This document shows positions 34,736 through 43,285 of a DNA stretch of 64,000 nucleotides, piece after piece. Position 1 is the stretch's first letter, and each line of letters starts with the position of its first letter. The translations under genes were made by a program, and so were the position numbers. The notes under the pieces were generated by a model, which was given only the letters and a program-made list of their open reading frames with translations, made no database searches and had not been told where the DNA came from. The stretch lies in NCBI RefSeq assembly GCF_000024005.1, contig NC_013132.1, forward strand, positions 7,248,001 to 7,312,000. Direction: 5' to 3'. The stretch comes from Chitinophaga pinensis DSM 2588 (GTDB lineage Bacteria; Bacteroidota; Bacteroidia; Chitinophagales; Chitinophagaceae).

Positions 34736-35014
34736 ATGATTAACCATAAAGATATGGGGAGTAATTCCGAAGAAAGGAGAAAAGTTATCATTCCTTTAAT
34801 ACGTAAAGGTTACATAACGCTCGCTGGTTATAAGAAAGGAAAAATCTACGGATTGCTTACCTGTTCTTCAGGCAAAAGAATGGAAGTTGAAAATCGTGTC
34901 TTCTTTAAAAATGAAGCTGAAGCCACTACAAATGGATACAGACCCTGCGGTCACTGTATGAAAGACAAATATGAACACTGGAAAAGAGAACATACAAGTA
35001 AGATTACACGATGA
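34736..35014 (+). CDS. Stand-alone Ada-type metal-binding-domain protein
   Basis: The protein has 92 residues resembling the N-terminal zinc domain of Ada: GKIYGLLTCSSGKRMEVENRVFFKNEAEATTNGYRPCGHCMKDKYEHW. The second Cys pair (PCGHC) and the VFF-EAEA-GYRPC core match; in the first pair only one Cys (LTC) is present, so the four-Cys zinc site of Ada is incomplete. No methyltransferase or AraC domain is fused. A role in DNA alkylation response is therefore doubtful. An ogt-type gene lies 4.5 kb away. Confidence 0.72.
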   Translation: MINHKDMGSNSEERRKVIIPLIRKGYITLAGYKKGKIYGLLTCSSGKRMEVENRVFFKNEAEATTNGYRPCGHCMKDKYEHWKREHTSKITR

Positions 35015-35119
35015 CATGGGATAAGAAGACAGTAACGCAAGGATAACATTAACATCAGAACTTTAAATTCCTATGGCATATATTGTTTGAGGTCAAAATA
35101 ATACAATAAATTCGACACT

Positions 35120-35549
35120 ATGAAACGAGCCCTGAAAAGCGACAAGCTGAAAATCGTTGACCTCCTTGCCCATTCATTCAACGAAAACCAAAGCGGCAAT
35201 TACATTGTCCAACAAGATCATCAAAGAAAAAATAGAGTCCGTGCACTAATGGCTTACTCTTTGAGATATGTATGATATTTGGAGAGGTATTTCTTTAGGG
35301 AGTATCCAGCCTAAAGTGCCAATGACGTATCTGTGGTTCATTGGCGTTGAACCTGACGAGCAAAATAAAGGGATTGGCGGTAAACTATTACTGGAGCTTA
35401 TTGAATACAGCATGAAGCATAACCGGCCGGTTTATTCAGAAACATCGACGACAAAGAATTTACCATGGTATGAGAAATTCGGGTTTAATGTTTACAACGA
35501 GCAGGATTTATCGTATCATCTATACTTTCTAAAAAGGGATATAAAATAG
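35120..35549 (+). pseudogene. GNAT N-acetyltransferase with internal deletion and frameshift
   Basis: The N-terminal part from ATG 35120 (MKRALKSDKLKIVDLLAHSFNENQSGNYIVQQD) stops at 35275. The C-terminal part, in another frame from about 35268, carries the acetyl-CoA motif YLWFIGVEPDEQNKGIGGKLL and the typical end PVYSETSTTKNLPWYEKFGFNVYNE. A full GNAT of this type has about 190 residues; some 60 central residues between the two parts are missing. So this is a deletion product, not one sequencing slip, though re-sequencing would settle it. Confidence 0.8.
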
Positions 35550-35653
35550 CATGGCAATGTTGGGACCTGGAAAGAGGATGCCAGAGAACGTTTTGCAAAT
35601 AGAAGATCAGCGAAGCTACATTCGAATTATAGAGGCATTTAACGGTATTAAAA

Positions 35654-35681
35654 AAACACCGCAGGACATCCTGCGGTGTTT
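35654..35681 (-). terminator. Terminator of the glycine/tyrosine-rich exported protein gene
   Basis: The 12-bp arms (core ACACCGCAGG) flank an ACAT loop. On the minus strand the hairpin is followed by a T-run. It starts 15 bases after the stop at 35697. Confidence 0.85.
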
Positions 35682-35696
35682 AACTATTGCGCTCTT

Positions 35697-36083
35697 TTAT
35701 GATTTGTAATAGTTCCTTCTGGCGTCCAGCACTGCCTGGTCACGTTCCTGTTTAAAGGTCCGGATCTGTGCGCGACGTTCCTTACCTGTCAGACTTTTAT
35801 CCAGCTTAACAGACTCGATCTTGTCCGCATAATCATTCCTGATATCTGCGACCTGCATATCAAGTTTAGTTGGCTGATATGGTGCGGCTGCATACGGATA
35901 ACCATAAGGAGCTCCGTAATAGAAACCAAATGGTGAGAAATAAGGATTATAAAACCCGCCTCCTACAACAACTGTAGTCCTGGGATAAAATCCCCCTCTG
36001 AATCCACCTCCATGCATTGGAGGCATTGCTGAAGCTACTTGCACCATGGCTGTCAGAACTAATACTATTATTACCTTTTTCAT
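35697..36083 (-). CDS. Small exported Gly/Tyr/Pro-rich protein
   Basis: The protein has 128 residues: signal peptide MKKVIIVLVLTAMVQVASA, a Gly/Tyr/Phe/Pro-rich middle (about 22-68: MHGGGFRGGFYPR, FGFYYGAPYGYPYAAAPY), then a charged helix (MQVADIRNDYADKIESVKLDKSLTGKERRAQIRTFKQERDQAVLDARRNYY). This layout is common in small periplasmic or surface proteins of Chitinophagaceae without known role. Followed by a terminator. Confidence 0.75.
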   Translation of the reverse strand: MKKVIIVLVLTAMVQVASAMPPMHGGGFRGGFYPRTTVVVGGGFYNPYFSPFGFYYGAPYGYPYAAAPYQPTKLDMQVADIRNDYADKIESVKLDKSLTGKERRAQIRTFKQERDQAVLDARRNYYKS

Positions 36084-36214
36084 GATTGCTGGTTTTTATG
36101 ATTATTTGACAGCGTTTATGCAAAAAGATTTAATCCGTTTTACAGGTTTAGCATAGCGTTAACAGTCCCGCTTATCTGTACAACTTTTGTATATTTATCG
36201 CATTGATTATCTAT

Positions 36215-36929
36215 ATGAACAATCCCCTTACCTTACTGGTACCCGAAAAGACAGATGTGGAATTTGACCAGGTACTTGCCACCTGGCAGAAAAGAGGTGG
36301 CTCCGTCAGACGCCTGGGAAAATACTGGATCAAAGACGAAATACTGGCACAACAACCGATTGCTATTTACGGCAACCAGACCTTTGCCCTGGTATTAGCG
36401 CAGATATATAATGTACAACTGCTCTCTGGACGATACGCTGATTGCCAGACTGGAACCCAATTGGGTTAAAAGGGGTATCCGGGCAATACAGATAAAGGAC
36501 ATCCAGCCGACCAACTTCCCCGCGTTTATCAAACCCGTTATTCCGAAACTATTCCTGGCCGGCATCTTCCATAAACCGGAAGACTTTAACGCCGTTACCC
36601 AGGGTTTACAGGATACGGAAGCAATCCTGGTAGCTGATATCATAAGAGATATACAGGCGGAAGCAAGAGGCTATATCAGCAATGGCGACATCGCGGACAT
36701 CGCCCTGTATGAGGGAACGGCAGATCTGGTGAGCGGACGGCTCTTTCTGGCCGATTTTATCGCTAAATACCAGGCAGCACTACCCGCTGTAGTAGTAGTG
36801 GATATTGCCTTTAGTGAACAGCTCGGCTGGTTTATTCTGGAGTTTAATGCCTGCTGGGGTGCCGGACTCAATAACTGTGAGGCGGATAAAGTGATAGATT
36901 GTATTATAGGCGCCACCATCAATAACTAA
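36215..36929 (+). pseudogene. ATP-grasp domain protein, frameshifted
   Basis: The first part (from ATG 36215, MNNPLTLLVPEKTDVEF to QIYNVQLLSG) and the second part (DDTLIARLEPNWVKRG to the end at 36929) are adjacent pieces of one protein of about 237 residues but lie in frames offset by one base; the crossover is between about 36411 and 36432. The second part carries FIKPVIPKLFLAGIFHK, AEARGYISNGDIADIALYEG and the ATP-grasp end VVDIAFSEQLGWFILEFNACWGAGLNNC, as in DUF4343-type ATP-grasp proteins. It is either a recent inactivation, a sequencing error, or, less likely, programmed frameshifting. Confidence 0.8.
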
Positions 36930-37014
36930 TGCAGATCACGCATACCGGGAGGCCCAGAAATTATATTCCGGGCCTTCCCTTATATAACTATTTCAAAACC
37001 TTGCACGTATACCT

Positions 37015-37287
37015 TTACTCTGCTGTTGTGGGGTCGATAATGGTGGTTATCTCATTGACGACATTAGCAGGAAAGCCTCCCTTTTGTGCGTGCTCTCTGA
37101 TCATCTCTGCGTTCGGGGCTATATAAACACAGTATATCTTATCGCCCGTAACGTAGCTATGCACCCATTGAATCTGCGGACCCATATTACTCAACACGCC
37201 ACAGGATGCCTGTGATATACCCTTCAGTTCATCAGTGGTCAACCGGCCGGCTCCCGGTAACTCACGTTCTATTACGTATTTCGGCAT
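37015..37287 (-). CDS. DUF4242 (SCO4226-type) small protein
   Basis: The protein has 90 residues from the ATG at 37287 (MPKYVIERELPGAGRL); the longer frame upstream to 37413 lacks coding character. The features are DELKGISQASCGVLSNMGPQIQWVHSYVTGDKIYCVYIAPNAEMIREHAQKGGFPANVVNEI, a ferredoxin-like alpha/beta fold; the Streptomyces homologue binds nickel. Function here unknown. A single gene. Confidence 0.85.
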   Translation of the reverse strand: MPKYVIERELPGAGRLTTDELKGISQASCGVLSNMGPQIQWVHSYVTGDKIYCVYIAPNAEMIREHAQKGGFPANVVNEITTIIDPTTAE

Positions 37288-37364
37288 AGTTGTAGATTTA
37301 ATTTGTGTAACTATCAGATTGATAACAATCCAGGATAATTTTAGTTCTGTTCCAGTAAAACAAA

Positions 37365-37394
37365 AACCCTTCAGCAGACATCTGCTGAAGGGTT
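37365..37394 (-). terminator. Terminator of the exported protein gene at 37419
   Basis: The 14-bp arms AACCCTTCAGCAGA and complement are nearly joined (2-base loop). Minus-strand T-run follows. It lies 24 bases after the stop at 37419. Confidence 0.85.
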
Positions 37395-37418
37395 CTGGTC
37401 TTTGATCAGGCAATATTA

Positions 37419-37994
37419 TTAAGGACGGCCTTTCGGTTTCGGAATAGCCTTGTATTTGCCATTCTTATCCATCGGATCAGCAATAAATGTCCCGTTTACC
37501 TTTTTATCAATCTTCTCTGTATACTCGGCATCATATACGATCTTTCCTTTATTGATCTCATAGAATTTAGCCGGAACATAGTATACAGAATCCGCAGAAG
37601 GATACGCTTCGCTCACTTCACTACCACCAAACTCCAGCAGACCGTCATGATCCCAGTCTTTGATATCCGAGCTGACAGTCGTCATCACCGAATCAGCCAC
37701 AGAATTGTTAATACTGAATATGTACAATCTGTTCTTCTTCGGAGCAGCTGATTTCACATCCAGGAAAAGGAATACGTTGCCTTTATCCTCCTCCAGACGA
37801 TTGCGTTTGCTCGCATAGTTGATACTATCTTCCGCAAAATGAAATGTCTTATTGCCATTCACGATAATGGTACCTTTGTATACCGAAATCTGCTGTTGTT
37901 TGCTACTGGTAAAGTTTAATCCTGTCTTTGGTTTCTGCGCCAATGCCGGAAGACTGATCATCAGCAGAAAACAATATCTGAGTCTGAAACGCAT
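37419..37994 (-). CDS. Exported protein of unknown function
   Basis: The protein has 191 residues from the ATG at 37994, which gives a clean signal peptide (MRFRLRYCFLLMISLPALAQ). The mature part is beta-rich, with repeated charged turns (ISVYKGTIIVNGNKTFHFAED, VFLFLDVKSAAPKKNRLYIF, DIKDWDHDGLLEFGG, KGKIVYDAEYTEKIDKK). The DxDxDG-like WDHDGLLEFGG stretch resembles an EF-hand or FG-GAP calcium loop. No family recognised. Periplasmic. Terminator follows. Confidence 0.7.
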   Translation of the reverse strand: MRFRLRYCFLLMISLPALAQKPKTGLNFTSSKQQQISVYKGTIIVNGNKTFHFAEDSINYASKRNRLEEDKGNVFLFLDVKSAAPKKNRLYIFSINNSVADSVMTTVSSDIKDWDHDGLLEFGGSEVSEAYPSADSVYYVPAKFYEINKGKIVYDAEYTEKIDKKVNGTFIADPMDKNGKYKAIPKPKGRP

Positions 37995-38271
37995 AATGAT
38001 ATTTTTAAATTCAAGGCTGAACTTAAACAAATTTTGCGGATTTAGCACATGAACATTATTTAATCTCCCACCACCAAGCGGGCTTTGCAAATATTTTTCC
38101 TTGTCCCGCGTAAACTCAGTAGCTTCACAATCAATTAGTTCTCAATATATCTGCGTCGGAAAATACGATTATTGATCGGCTATAATACTACGACTCCAAT
38201 TTTATCGGTCAGCCTTCAGGACACATCACATTTACACCAGAACAAACCTGTCACTTTTTAAATACCACAAC

Positions 38272-38832
38272 ATGAAATCGTTCCTTTTTCTGCTCTGCAG
38301 CATTTTATTTGCTGTCGCCTGTCACAACAATGCTGACAAATCTGAAAGCAGTCATGGTGATAACAGCACACCCACGCTTTCAGCTACTGAAGAAGCACCA
38401 GATTATCCCTTTCAGTTAAAAGAAGCATACAAAGACTGGCAACCAGGTAATAAGAAAAATGCATGGATTGTGATGAAAATGCTGAAAGCCTGGGAAACAA
38501 AAAATGTGTCAGAATGCGCGTCTTATTTCGGAGATAGCGTCAGACTGGGACTGGACTATTTCGAAAAGGTTGTTAAACATGATAGCCTTCCTGCCATGCT
38601 GGAAGAATCTTTAGCCGACTTCGCAAGTGTAAAGATTGAGATGGATGACTGGGAATCCGTTATCTCAAAAAACCAGAAAGAAGAATGGGTTACGCTATGG
38701 TATAAACAAAGCTGGGTAGATAAAAAAGGAAAAGCAGATTCGCTCGCCATCACAGACGATGCAAAAATAGTGAACGGAAAAATAGTACTGTTTGACGAAA
38801 AAATCAGACATTTCCCCACTGCTAAAAAGTAA
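38272..38832 (+). CDS. Predicted lipoprotein with NTF2-like domain
   Basis: The protein has 186 residues. The signal peptide ends in the lipobox FAVAC (Cys17), followed by a Ser/Asp-rich linker. The globular part resembles an NTF2/SnoaL fold: NAWIVMKMLKAWETKNVSECASYFGDSVRLGLDYFEKVV and EEWVTLWYKQSWVDKKGKADSLAITDDAKIVNGKIVLFDEKIRHF. Located 29 bases before the next exported-protein gene, so the two are probably cotranscribed. Ligand unknown. Confidence 0.72.
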   Translation: MKSFLFLLCSILFAVACHNNADKSESSHGDNSTPTLSATEEAPDYPFQLKEAYKDWQPGNKKNAWIVMKMLKAWETKNVSECASYFGDSVRLGLDYFEKVVKHDSLPAMLEESLADFASVKIEMDDWESVISKNQKEEWVTLWYKQSWVDKKGKADSLAITDDAKIVNGKIVLFDEKIRHFPTAKK

Positions 38833-38861
38833 CAATAGCGCATTACATAAAGAACAGTATC

Positions 38862-39425
38862 ATGAAAAAATTGTTATTGATAATCCCTTTATTCATCGCA
38901 CAATCCTTGTACAGTCAGCAAAGCGGTAAACTCTCTCCTGTTGCTAGCCTGCTATTCAAAGCCATTAAAACAACACTCACGGTGAACGAGCAGAACCAGA
39001 TTGCTGCCAAACTGGGATTTCTTCCCTCCGGCGATAAAACGCAACCTTTTATCCAGGATAAGGATAGTAAAGATTTTCCTTTTGCGGCCAGCGTATATGC
39101 CACAGATATGAATAAAGATGGTACTGATGAGATCTTCGTTGTATTCGGTAATACTTTCACTTCGGGTAATGCCGGTTCCAGCGTTGTGCTCTTTATCAAA
39201 AATACAACGGGTGCGTATGTAGAAAATCTGGGATTCCCGGGTATGGCACCTGATGTACTATCGACTAGCAGTCAGGGATATCCGGACCTGCTGATCGGTG
39301 GACCAGGCATGGAGTTTCCCGTCTGGAGATGGAACGGAAAGACCTACAAATTCTACAAAAGTGTAAAAGATGCGGACTACGAAAAACTGAAGAAAGTCAG
39401 TCTTGAAAACATCCGCAAACAATAA
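38862..39425 (+). CDS. Periplasmic protein of unknown function, FG-GAP-like segment
   Basis: The protein has 187 residues with signal peptide MKKLLLIIPLFIAQSLYSQ. It contains one calcium-loop-like ATDMNKDGTDEIFVVFG and a following YPDLLIGGPGMEFPVWRWNGKTYKFYK, reminiscent of a VCBS/FG-GAP strand pair. The rest is unassigned. It follows the NTF2-like lipoprotein by 29 bases on the same strand. Confidence 0.7.
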   Translation: MKKLLLIIPLFIAQSLYSQQSGKLSPVASLLFKAIKTTLTVNEQNQIAAKLGFLPSGDKTQPFIQDKDSKDFPFAASVYATDMNKDGTDEIFVVFGNTFTSGNAGSSVVLFIKNTTGAYVENLGFPGMAPDVLSTSSQGYPDLLIGGPGMEFPVWRWNGKTYKFYKSVKDADYEKLKKVSLENIRKQ

Positions 39426-39477
39426 TTTCACAGCGTTAGAAAATGGTAAGATGCGCAATATTTGCTAATTTGATGTC

Positions 39478-39990
39478 ATGCAGCACTTTTATAAGTACAT
39501 GAATACGCCTGTTGGCAGGTTGACGCTGATCGGCAGTGACGAAGGACTGGCGGCTATTCTATGGGAGAATGATAATCCCGGCAGAGTACGTCCGAAAGCA
39601 GATGTAAGAAATGATCAGCATCCGGTACTGATCGAAACAGAACGTCAGTTACAGGAATACTTTAATGGCGAGCGGAATGAGTTTGATATAACGCTTGCGG
39701 CGATCGGCACTGACTTTCAGAAAAAGGTATGGAATGCCTTATCGACGATTCCTTATGGTCAGACACGCAGCTATACACAGATCGCACATCAGATAGGTAA
39801 ACCCCAAGCAGTACGTGCAGTAGGCGCTGCCAATGGCAGAAATCCTATTTCGATTATTGTGCCCTGTCACCGGGTAATCGGTGCATCCGGATCGCTGACC
39901 GGCTTCGCCGGAGGACTTCCTGCAAAAGCATCACTATTGTCGTTGGAAGATACGAACGGAGGCGCGTCACAGCTTTCCCTTCAATTATAA
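39478..39990 (+). CDS. ogt: Methylated-DNA-protein-cysteine methyltransferase
   Basis: Suicidal repair of O6-alkylguanine. The protein has 170 residues: N-terminal RNase H-like domain (YMNTPVGRLTLIGSDEGLAAILW) and the C-terminal winged helix with FQKKVWNALSTIPYGQTRSYTQIAHQIGKPQAVRAVGAANGRNPISIIVPCHRVIGASGSLTGFAGG. The acceptor is C130 in PCHRV; the Asn hinge (AANGRNP) and Tyr are present. No Ada domain is fused. Single gene, followed by a convergent terminator. Confidence 0.95.
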   Translation: MQHFYKYMNTPVGRLTLIGSDEGLAAILWENDNPGRVRPKADVRNDQHPVLIETERQLQEYFNGERNEFDITLAAIGTDFQKKVWNALSTIPYGQTRSYTQIAHQIGKPQAVRAVGAANGRNPISIIVPCHRVIGASGSLTGFAGGLPAKASLLSLEDTNGGASQLSLQL

Positions 39991-40009
39991 TAACAACTTA
40001 CCTTAAATT

Positions 40010-40055
40010 AAAATGTCCTGAAAACGCTTGTCTAAAGCTGTCTTCAGGACATTTT
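40010..40055. terminator. Hairpin between ogt and the convergent small gene
   Basis: The 13-bp perfect arms AAAATGTCCTGAA and complement (40010-40022, 40043-40055) carry an inner partial stem. A/T ends serve both directions. It separates convergent genes. Confidence 0.8.
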
Positions 40056-40078
40056 CTCTTTTAGTATAACAAGTAGTA

Positions 40079-40450
40079 CTACATCTTCATACCACCTTCA
40101 ATCACACCTATCAGTTTCTTTGTTACCAGTTTGTCTCCGTCAAAGAAAGATACAGTAGCAGTATCTTTAATCATAAACTGAGAACCCTTCCAGTAAGCAA
40201 CATCTCCTTTAAAATTATCCAATTTCAATAACTGTCCGGTAGCATTATTCTGCACCTGGATATATGCGAGTGAAGTAACTTCTTCTTTTGAAAGATTTAT
40301 GTAAAACGTGTAATAGTAACTAGCATCTTTCTGGAATCCTATCTCAGTAAAAGTTGCTTTAGCAATCTTTGCATCTGCACCTTTTCCGAAGATAGAAGAA
40401 ACAGCAACAACAACGACAAAAAATAACAGATAGAGTACTCTCTTGTTCAT
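40079..40450 (-). CDS. Small exported or anchored protein, unknown
   Basis: The protein has 123 residues: one N-terminal hydrophobic segment (RVLYLLFFVVVVAVSSIFG), then a beta-rich domain (ATFTEIGFQKDASYYYTFYINLSKEEVTSLAYIQVQ, FKGDVAYWKGSQFMIKDTATVSFFDGDKLVTKKLIGVIEGGM). No family recognised. Periplasmic or membrane-anchored. A single gene. Confidence 0.65.
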   Translation of the reverse strand: MNKRVLYLLFFVVVVAVSSIFGKGADAKIAKATFTEIGFQKDASYYYTFYINLSKEEVTSLAYIQVQNNATGQLLKLDNFKGDVAYWKGSQFMIKDTATVSFFDGDKLVTKKLIGVIEGGMKM

Positions 40451-40909
40451 AGGCCTTGGCTTTATTGATAAAACGAATCTTGTTCCTTCAACAATTTAAC
40501 AATTTATTATATATAAATAAAGTTTTTATTGTCTATGGGGATAAAAAAAATCTCCCCCCAACCCTATATTCACTTAAAATAGTCTTATATGCTATGATTA
40601 TCAATACTTTTTTACTTTGAGCCAGCGGAAATGCCCATTGGATATTTTTTCCTGGTTTCTCCCGGACTCCCCTCTTTTAACCGTCAGACACAAAAGCAGT
40701 TATGTTTTTATGACCCACCAAATTTCCCTTGTCCCATATACCGGTACCCACCCTACGAAAAAGAAATACTTTAAAAATTTCTTTAACACTTGTACGCATA
40801 TCACGTATTAATTCTTGTCATATATGAAACGAATAATTCAATTGATAATGCGCATTTGTCTTTTTGATTATCTACAACATTTCATATAGCATTATAAAGG
40901 TTATAACAG
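40451..40909. other. AT-rich intergenic stretch before the TlpA-like gene
   Basis: The 459 bases are divergent between two genes. They contain poly-A and poly-C runs (about 40545-40560). A 64-codon frame at 40617-40811 begins with TTG and has no coding character. I see no RNA structure or clear promoter pair. Confidence 0.4.
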
Positions 40910-42046
40910 ATGAACAGAATTTTGATGTTTCTCGTGGCTTGTCTGATATCTATGCCAATGTTCGCTCAAACGACATTCTACATCAGAGGTCAACTCGGGA
41001 AACTTCCAGCTCCGGCAAAGGTTTATATAGGATTTTCAATAGACGGTGATATTGTATATGATTCTGCAGATATAGTGAACGGTACTTTTAAACTTGTACA
41101 AGAAACACCTTACCCTGTGAATGCGCTGCTGATGGTAAGTAAGAACGGTGAGCCAGTAAATTTTTTCAGTAATAAAAACGTTGCGCACATATATGTCGAA
41201 CCCGGCGCCAGCATGTGGCTGACCTCCGATGAAGACATTGCAAATTTTGAGGCAAACGGATGTAAATCACAGGATGATTATGCCGGTTATCAGAAACACA
41301 TGGCTGACATCAATGCAAAGATCGATGCTTTGACAACTGAATCATCCAATACCATGTTTTCAGACGTAAGTGCCGCTGGCCTTGCTGCGAAAAGAAACTA
41401 CATGGAACGTTTCCGCGCTGCAATGGAAGAGAGAAAAAAACAGATGAAAGAGTTCATCCAGCAGAATCCGGAAATGTACATCTCTATCGATATTCTGGAA
41501 GAATATGCAGGTGCTTTTATCGACTATCAGGATGTAGAACCACTCTATAAAGTATTAAGCGATAAAACGAAAAAGACGATCAGAGGAAAGGAATTCCTGA
41601 AGAAATTAACGGATTCCAAACAGGCAGCTGTAGGAAGTGATGCACCTGATTTCTCACAGAAAGACCAGGACGGTAATAAGATCTCTTTGTCTTCTTTCAA
41701 AGGAAAAACAGTATTACTGAACTTCTGGGGTAGCTGGAACTCCGCTTCCAGGATTGAGAACCAGGAACTGAAACAGATCGTTAAAACACTGGACAGTAAA
41801 AAACTGGTAGTGATCAACGTTGGTCTTGAAGCACGCAGAGACTACTGGAATAAAGCAATCACTGAAGATAAGCTCACCGGCTACAACGTTTCTGATATGA
41901 AATACATGAAGAATGAAATTGCGCAGTTGTATAAGGTTTCAGCCGTACCACAGAACGTGCTGATCGATGAATCCGGAAAGATCATCGCAAGAAATCTTAA
42001 AGGGAATCAGCTGGAAGAAAAGCTGAAAAGTTTATTAGGGAAATAA
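40910..42046 (+). CDS. TlpA/thioredoxin-fold periplasmic protein without the CXXC active site
   Basis: The protein has 378 residues: signal peptide MNRILMFLVACLISMPMFAQ, an N-terminal DUF4369 beta-sandwich (FYIRGQLGKLPAPAKVYIGFSIDGDIVYDSADIVNGTFKL), a helical linker (EERKKQMKEFIQQNPEMYIS), and an AhpC/TlpA thioredoxin domain from about 240 (GSDAPDFSQKDQDGNKISLSSFKGKTVLLNFWGSWNSASRIEN). The usual WCxPC is W-N-S-A-S (N277, S280), so both redox cysteines are missing. The cis-Pro region (KVSAVPQNVLIDESGKI) is intact. It cannot work as a thiol oxidoreductase by the usual mechanism; a binding or chaperone role is possible. Confidence 0.85.
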   Translation: MNRILMFLVACLISMPMFAQTTFYIRGQLGKLPAPAKVYIGFSIDGDIVYDSADIVNGTFKLVQETPYPVNALLMVSKNGEPVNFFSNKNVAHIYVEPGASMWLTSDEDIANFEANGCKSQDDYAGYQKHMADINAKIDALTTESSNTMFSDVSAAGLAAKRNYMERFRAAMEERKKQMKEFIQQNPEMYISIDILEEYAGAFIDYQDVEPLYKVLSDKTKKTIRGKEFLKKLTDSKQAAVGSDAPDFSQKDQDGNKISLSSFKGKTVLLNFWGSWNSASRIENQELKQIVKTLDSKKLVVINVGLEARRDYWNKAITEDKLTGYNVSDMKYMKNEIAQLYKVSAVPQNVLIDESGKIIARNLKGNQLEEKLKSLLGK

Positions 42047-42111
42047 TGATTGATGTATACAACAGTGGACGTTAATAAACGGAAACGCTGCTTTAATTTT
42101 GCGACTGTAAA

Positions 42112-42142
42112 AAAAGGGCCTCAGTATAAACTGAGGCCTTTG
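42112..42142 (+). terminator. Terminator after the TlpA-like gene
   Basis: Arms AAGGGCCTCAGT and ACTGAGGCCTT (one bulged G) around a short loop, with flanking A- and T-runs. It lies 65 bases after the stop and touches the stop of the convergent MBL gene. Confidence 0.75.
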
Positions 42143-43276
42143 TTATTTATCCTTCCACCATTGCCGGAATACTTTCTCTTTATCATCCAGATAAACAACT
42201 TCACCTATCTCCGGCGTCACTAAAGGAATACCGACTTTCTGATCCAGACGGGTAATCTCTTTTAAAGGTTCATCCCATCTGTGTCTGGCCAACACAAATT
42301 TAGAAGAGTGCACCGGCAATAATCTGGCGGCGCCAAGGTCCTGTGCAGCTTGCAATACCTCTCCTGGTAAACAATGCACATAATGCCAGGCACTATCATA
42401 CTGTCCGTTTTCGATGATAGCCAGGTCCATCGGACCATACGCCTTTCCTATCTCTTTAAAATGCCTGCCATACCCACTGTCTCCGCTGACATATATCTTC
42501 CGCTGTGCCGTCTGTATCACAAACGACATCCACAAAGTATTGTTCTGACTGAATCCTCTGCCGGATTGATGCCTTGCAGGTGTAGCCGTTATCTTCACAC
42601 TGCCGTCAGCCGCCTGCGGAGCTGATTCATACCATGCCAGTTCGATGACCTTATCTGCCGGATAACCCCAACGCTCAAAATGTGCGCCTACTCCAAGACC
42701 ACAGATCACCTGCTTCGTTTTATCCTTCAATGCAAGTATTGTTTCATAATCCAGGTGATCGTAGTGGTCGTGTGATATTAACAGATAATCTATTTCAGGA
42801 AAATCAGCAGCCGAGTAAATATCCGTACCACTAAAAGGCTTCACGGTACCCGGTACCGGTGAAGCGTGCTGACTGAATATAGGATCAATCAGGATACGCT
42901 TTCCTTCCAGCTGTATATAACACGACGAGTGTCCGAACCAGATGACGGCATCCGTATCCTTCGGCAATTGTTGCAGATCCGTTTTGATGGCAGGAATGTC
43001 CTTTTCGGGATAACGACCAGGATATGTTGCAAATAATGCCTTCCTCATTTCGCCGGAAAAACTGTACCCCGGTGCAAAAGTGGGCGTTGCTTCCAGGTTT
43101 TCAAAATGACCGTTCCGGTAATTGGCAGCGCGTTCAATACGGGTGAGCCGTTGTCCTTCCGGCGCTTTCCCGAATTGTGGTAAACGCATGTATATCAGCG
43201 TAACGATGCTCAACAAGGCAATCAATAATAACAGCACAATAGCACTGATCTTTATAAGTTTCCTAAGTCTTTTCAT
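42143..43276 (-). CDS. MBL-fold metallohydrolase, membrane-anchored (NAPE-PLD/UlaG-like)
   Basis: The protein has 377 residues. An N-terminal membrane anchor (IKISAIVLLLLIALLSIVTLIYM) is followed by the metallo-beta-lactamase fold: AVIWFGHSSCYIQLEGKRILIDPIF, the zinc motif LLISHDHYDHLDYETI (HxHxDH), ARHQSGRGF, ISGDSGYG as KIYVSGDSGYGRHF, and MDLAIIENGQYD then LLPVHSSKFVLA (last His). It resembles the N-acyl-phosphatidylethanolamine phospholipase D-like branch, so a lipid substrate at the membrane is possible. Cotranscribed with the NAD-binding protein gene 9 bases upstream. Confidence 0.87.
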   Translation of the reverse strand: MKRLRKLIKISAIVLLLLIALLSIVTLIYMRLPQFGKAPEGQRLTRIERAANYRNGHFENLEATPTFAPGYSFSGEMRKALFATYPGRYPEKDIPAIKTDLQQLPKDTDAVIWFGHSSCYIQLEGKRILIDPIFSQHASPVPGTVKPFSGTDIYSAADFPEIDYLLISHDHYDHLDYETILALKDKTKQVICGLGVGAHFERWGYPADKVIELAWYESAPQAADGSVKITATPARHQSGRGFSQNNTLWMSFVIQTAQRKIYVSGDSGYGRHFKEIGKAYGPMDLAIIENGQYDSAWHYVHCLPGEVLQAAQDLGAARLLPVHSSKFVLARHRWDEPLKEITRLDQKVGIPLVTPEIGEVVYLDDKEKVFRQWWKDK

Positions 43277-43285
43277 GCGGTTCTT

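Noticed and set aside
40617..40811. 64-codon frame upstream of the TlpA-like gene
   Set aside because: TTG start, composition (many Pro, Thr, Lys without pattern) not protein-like, no ribosome-binding or promoter context.
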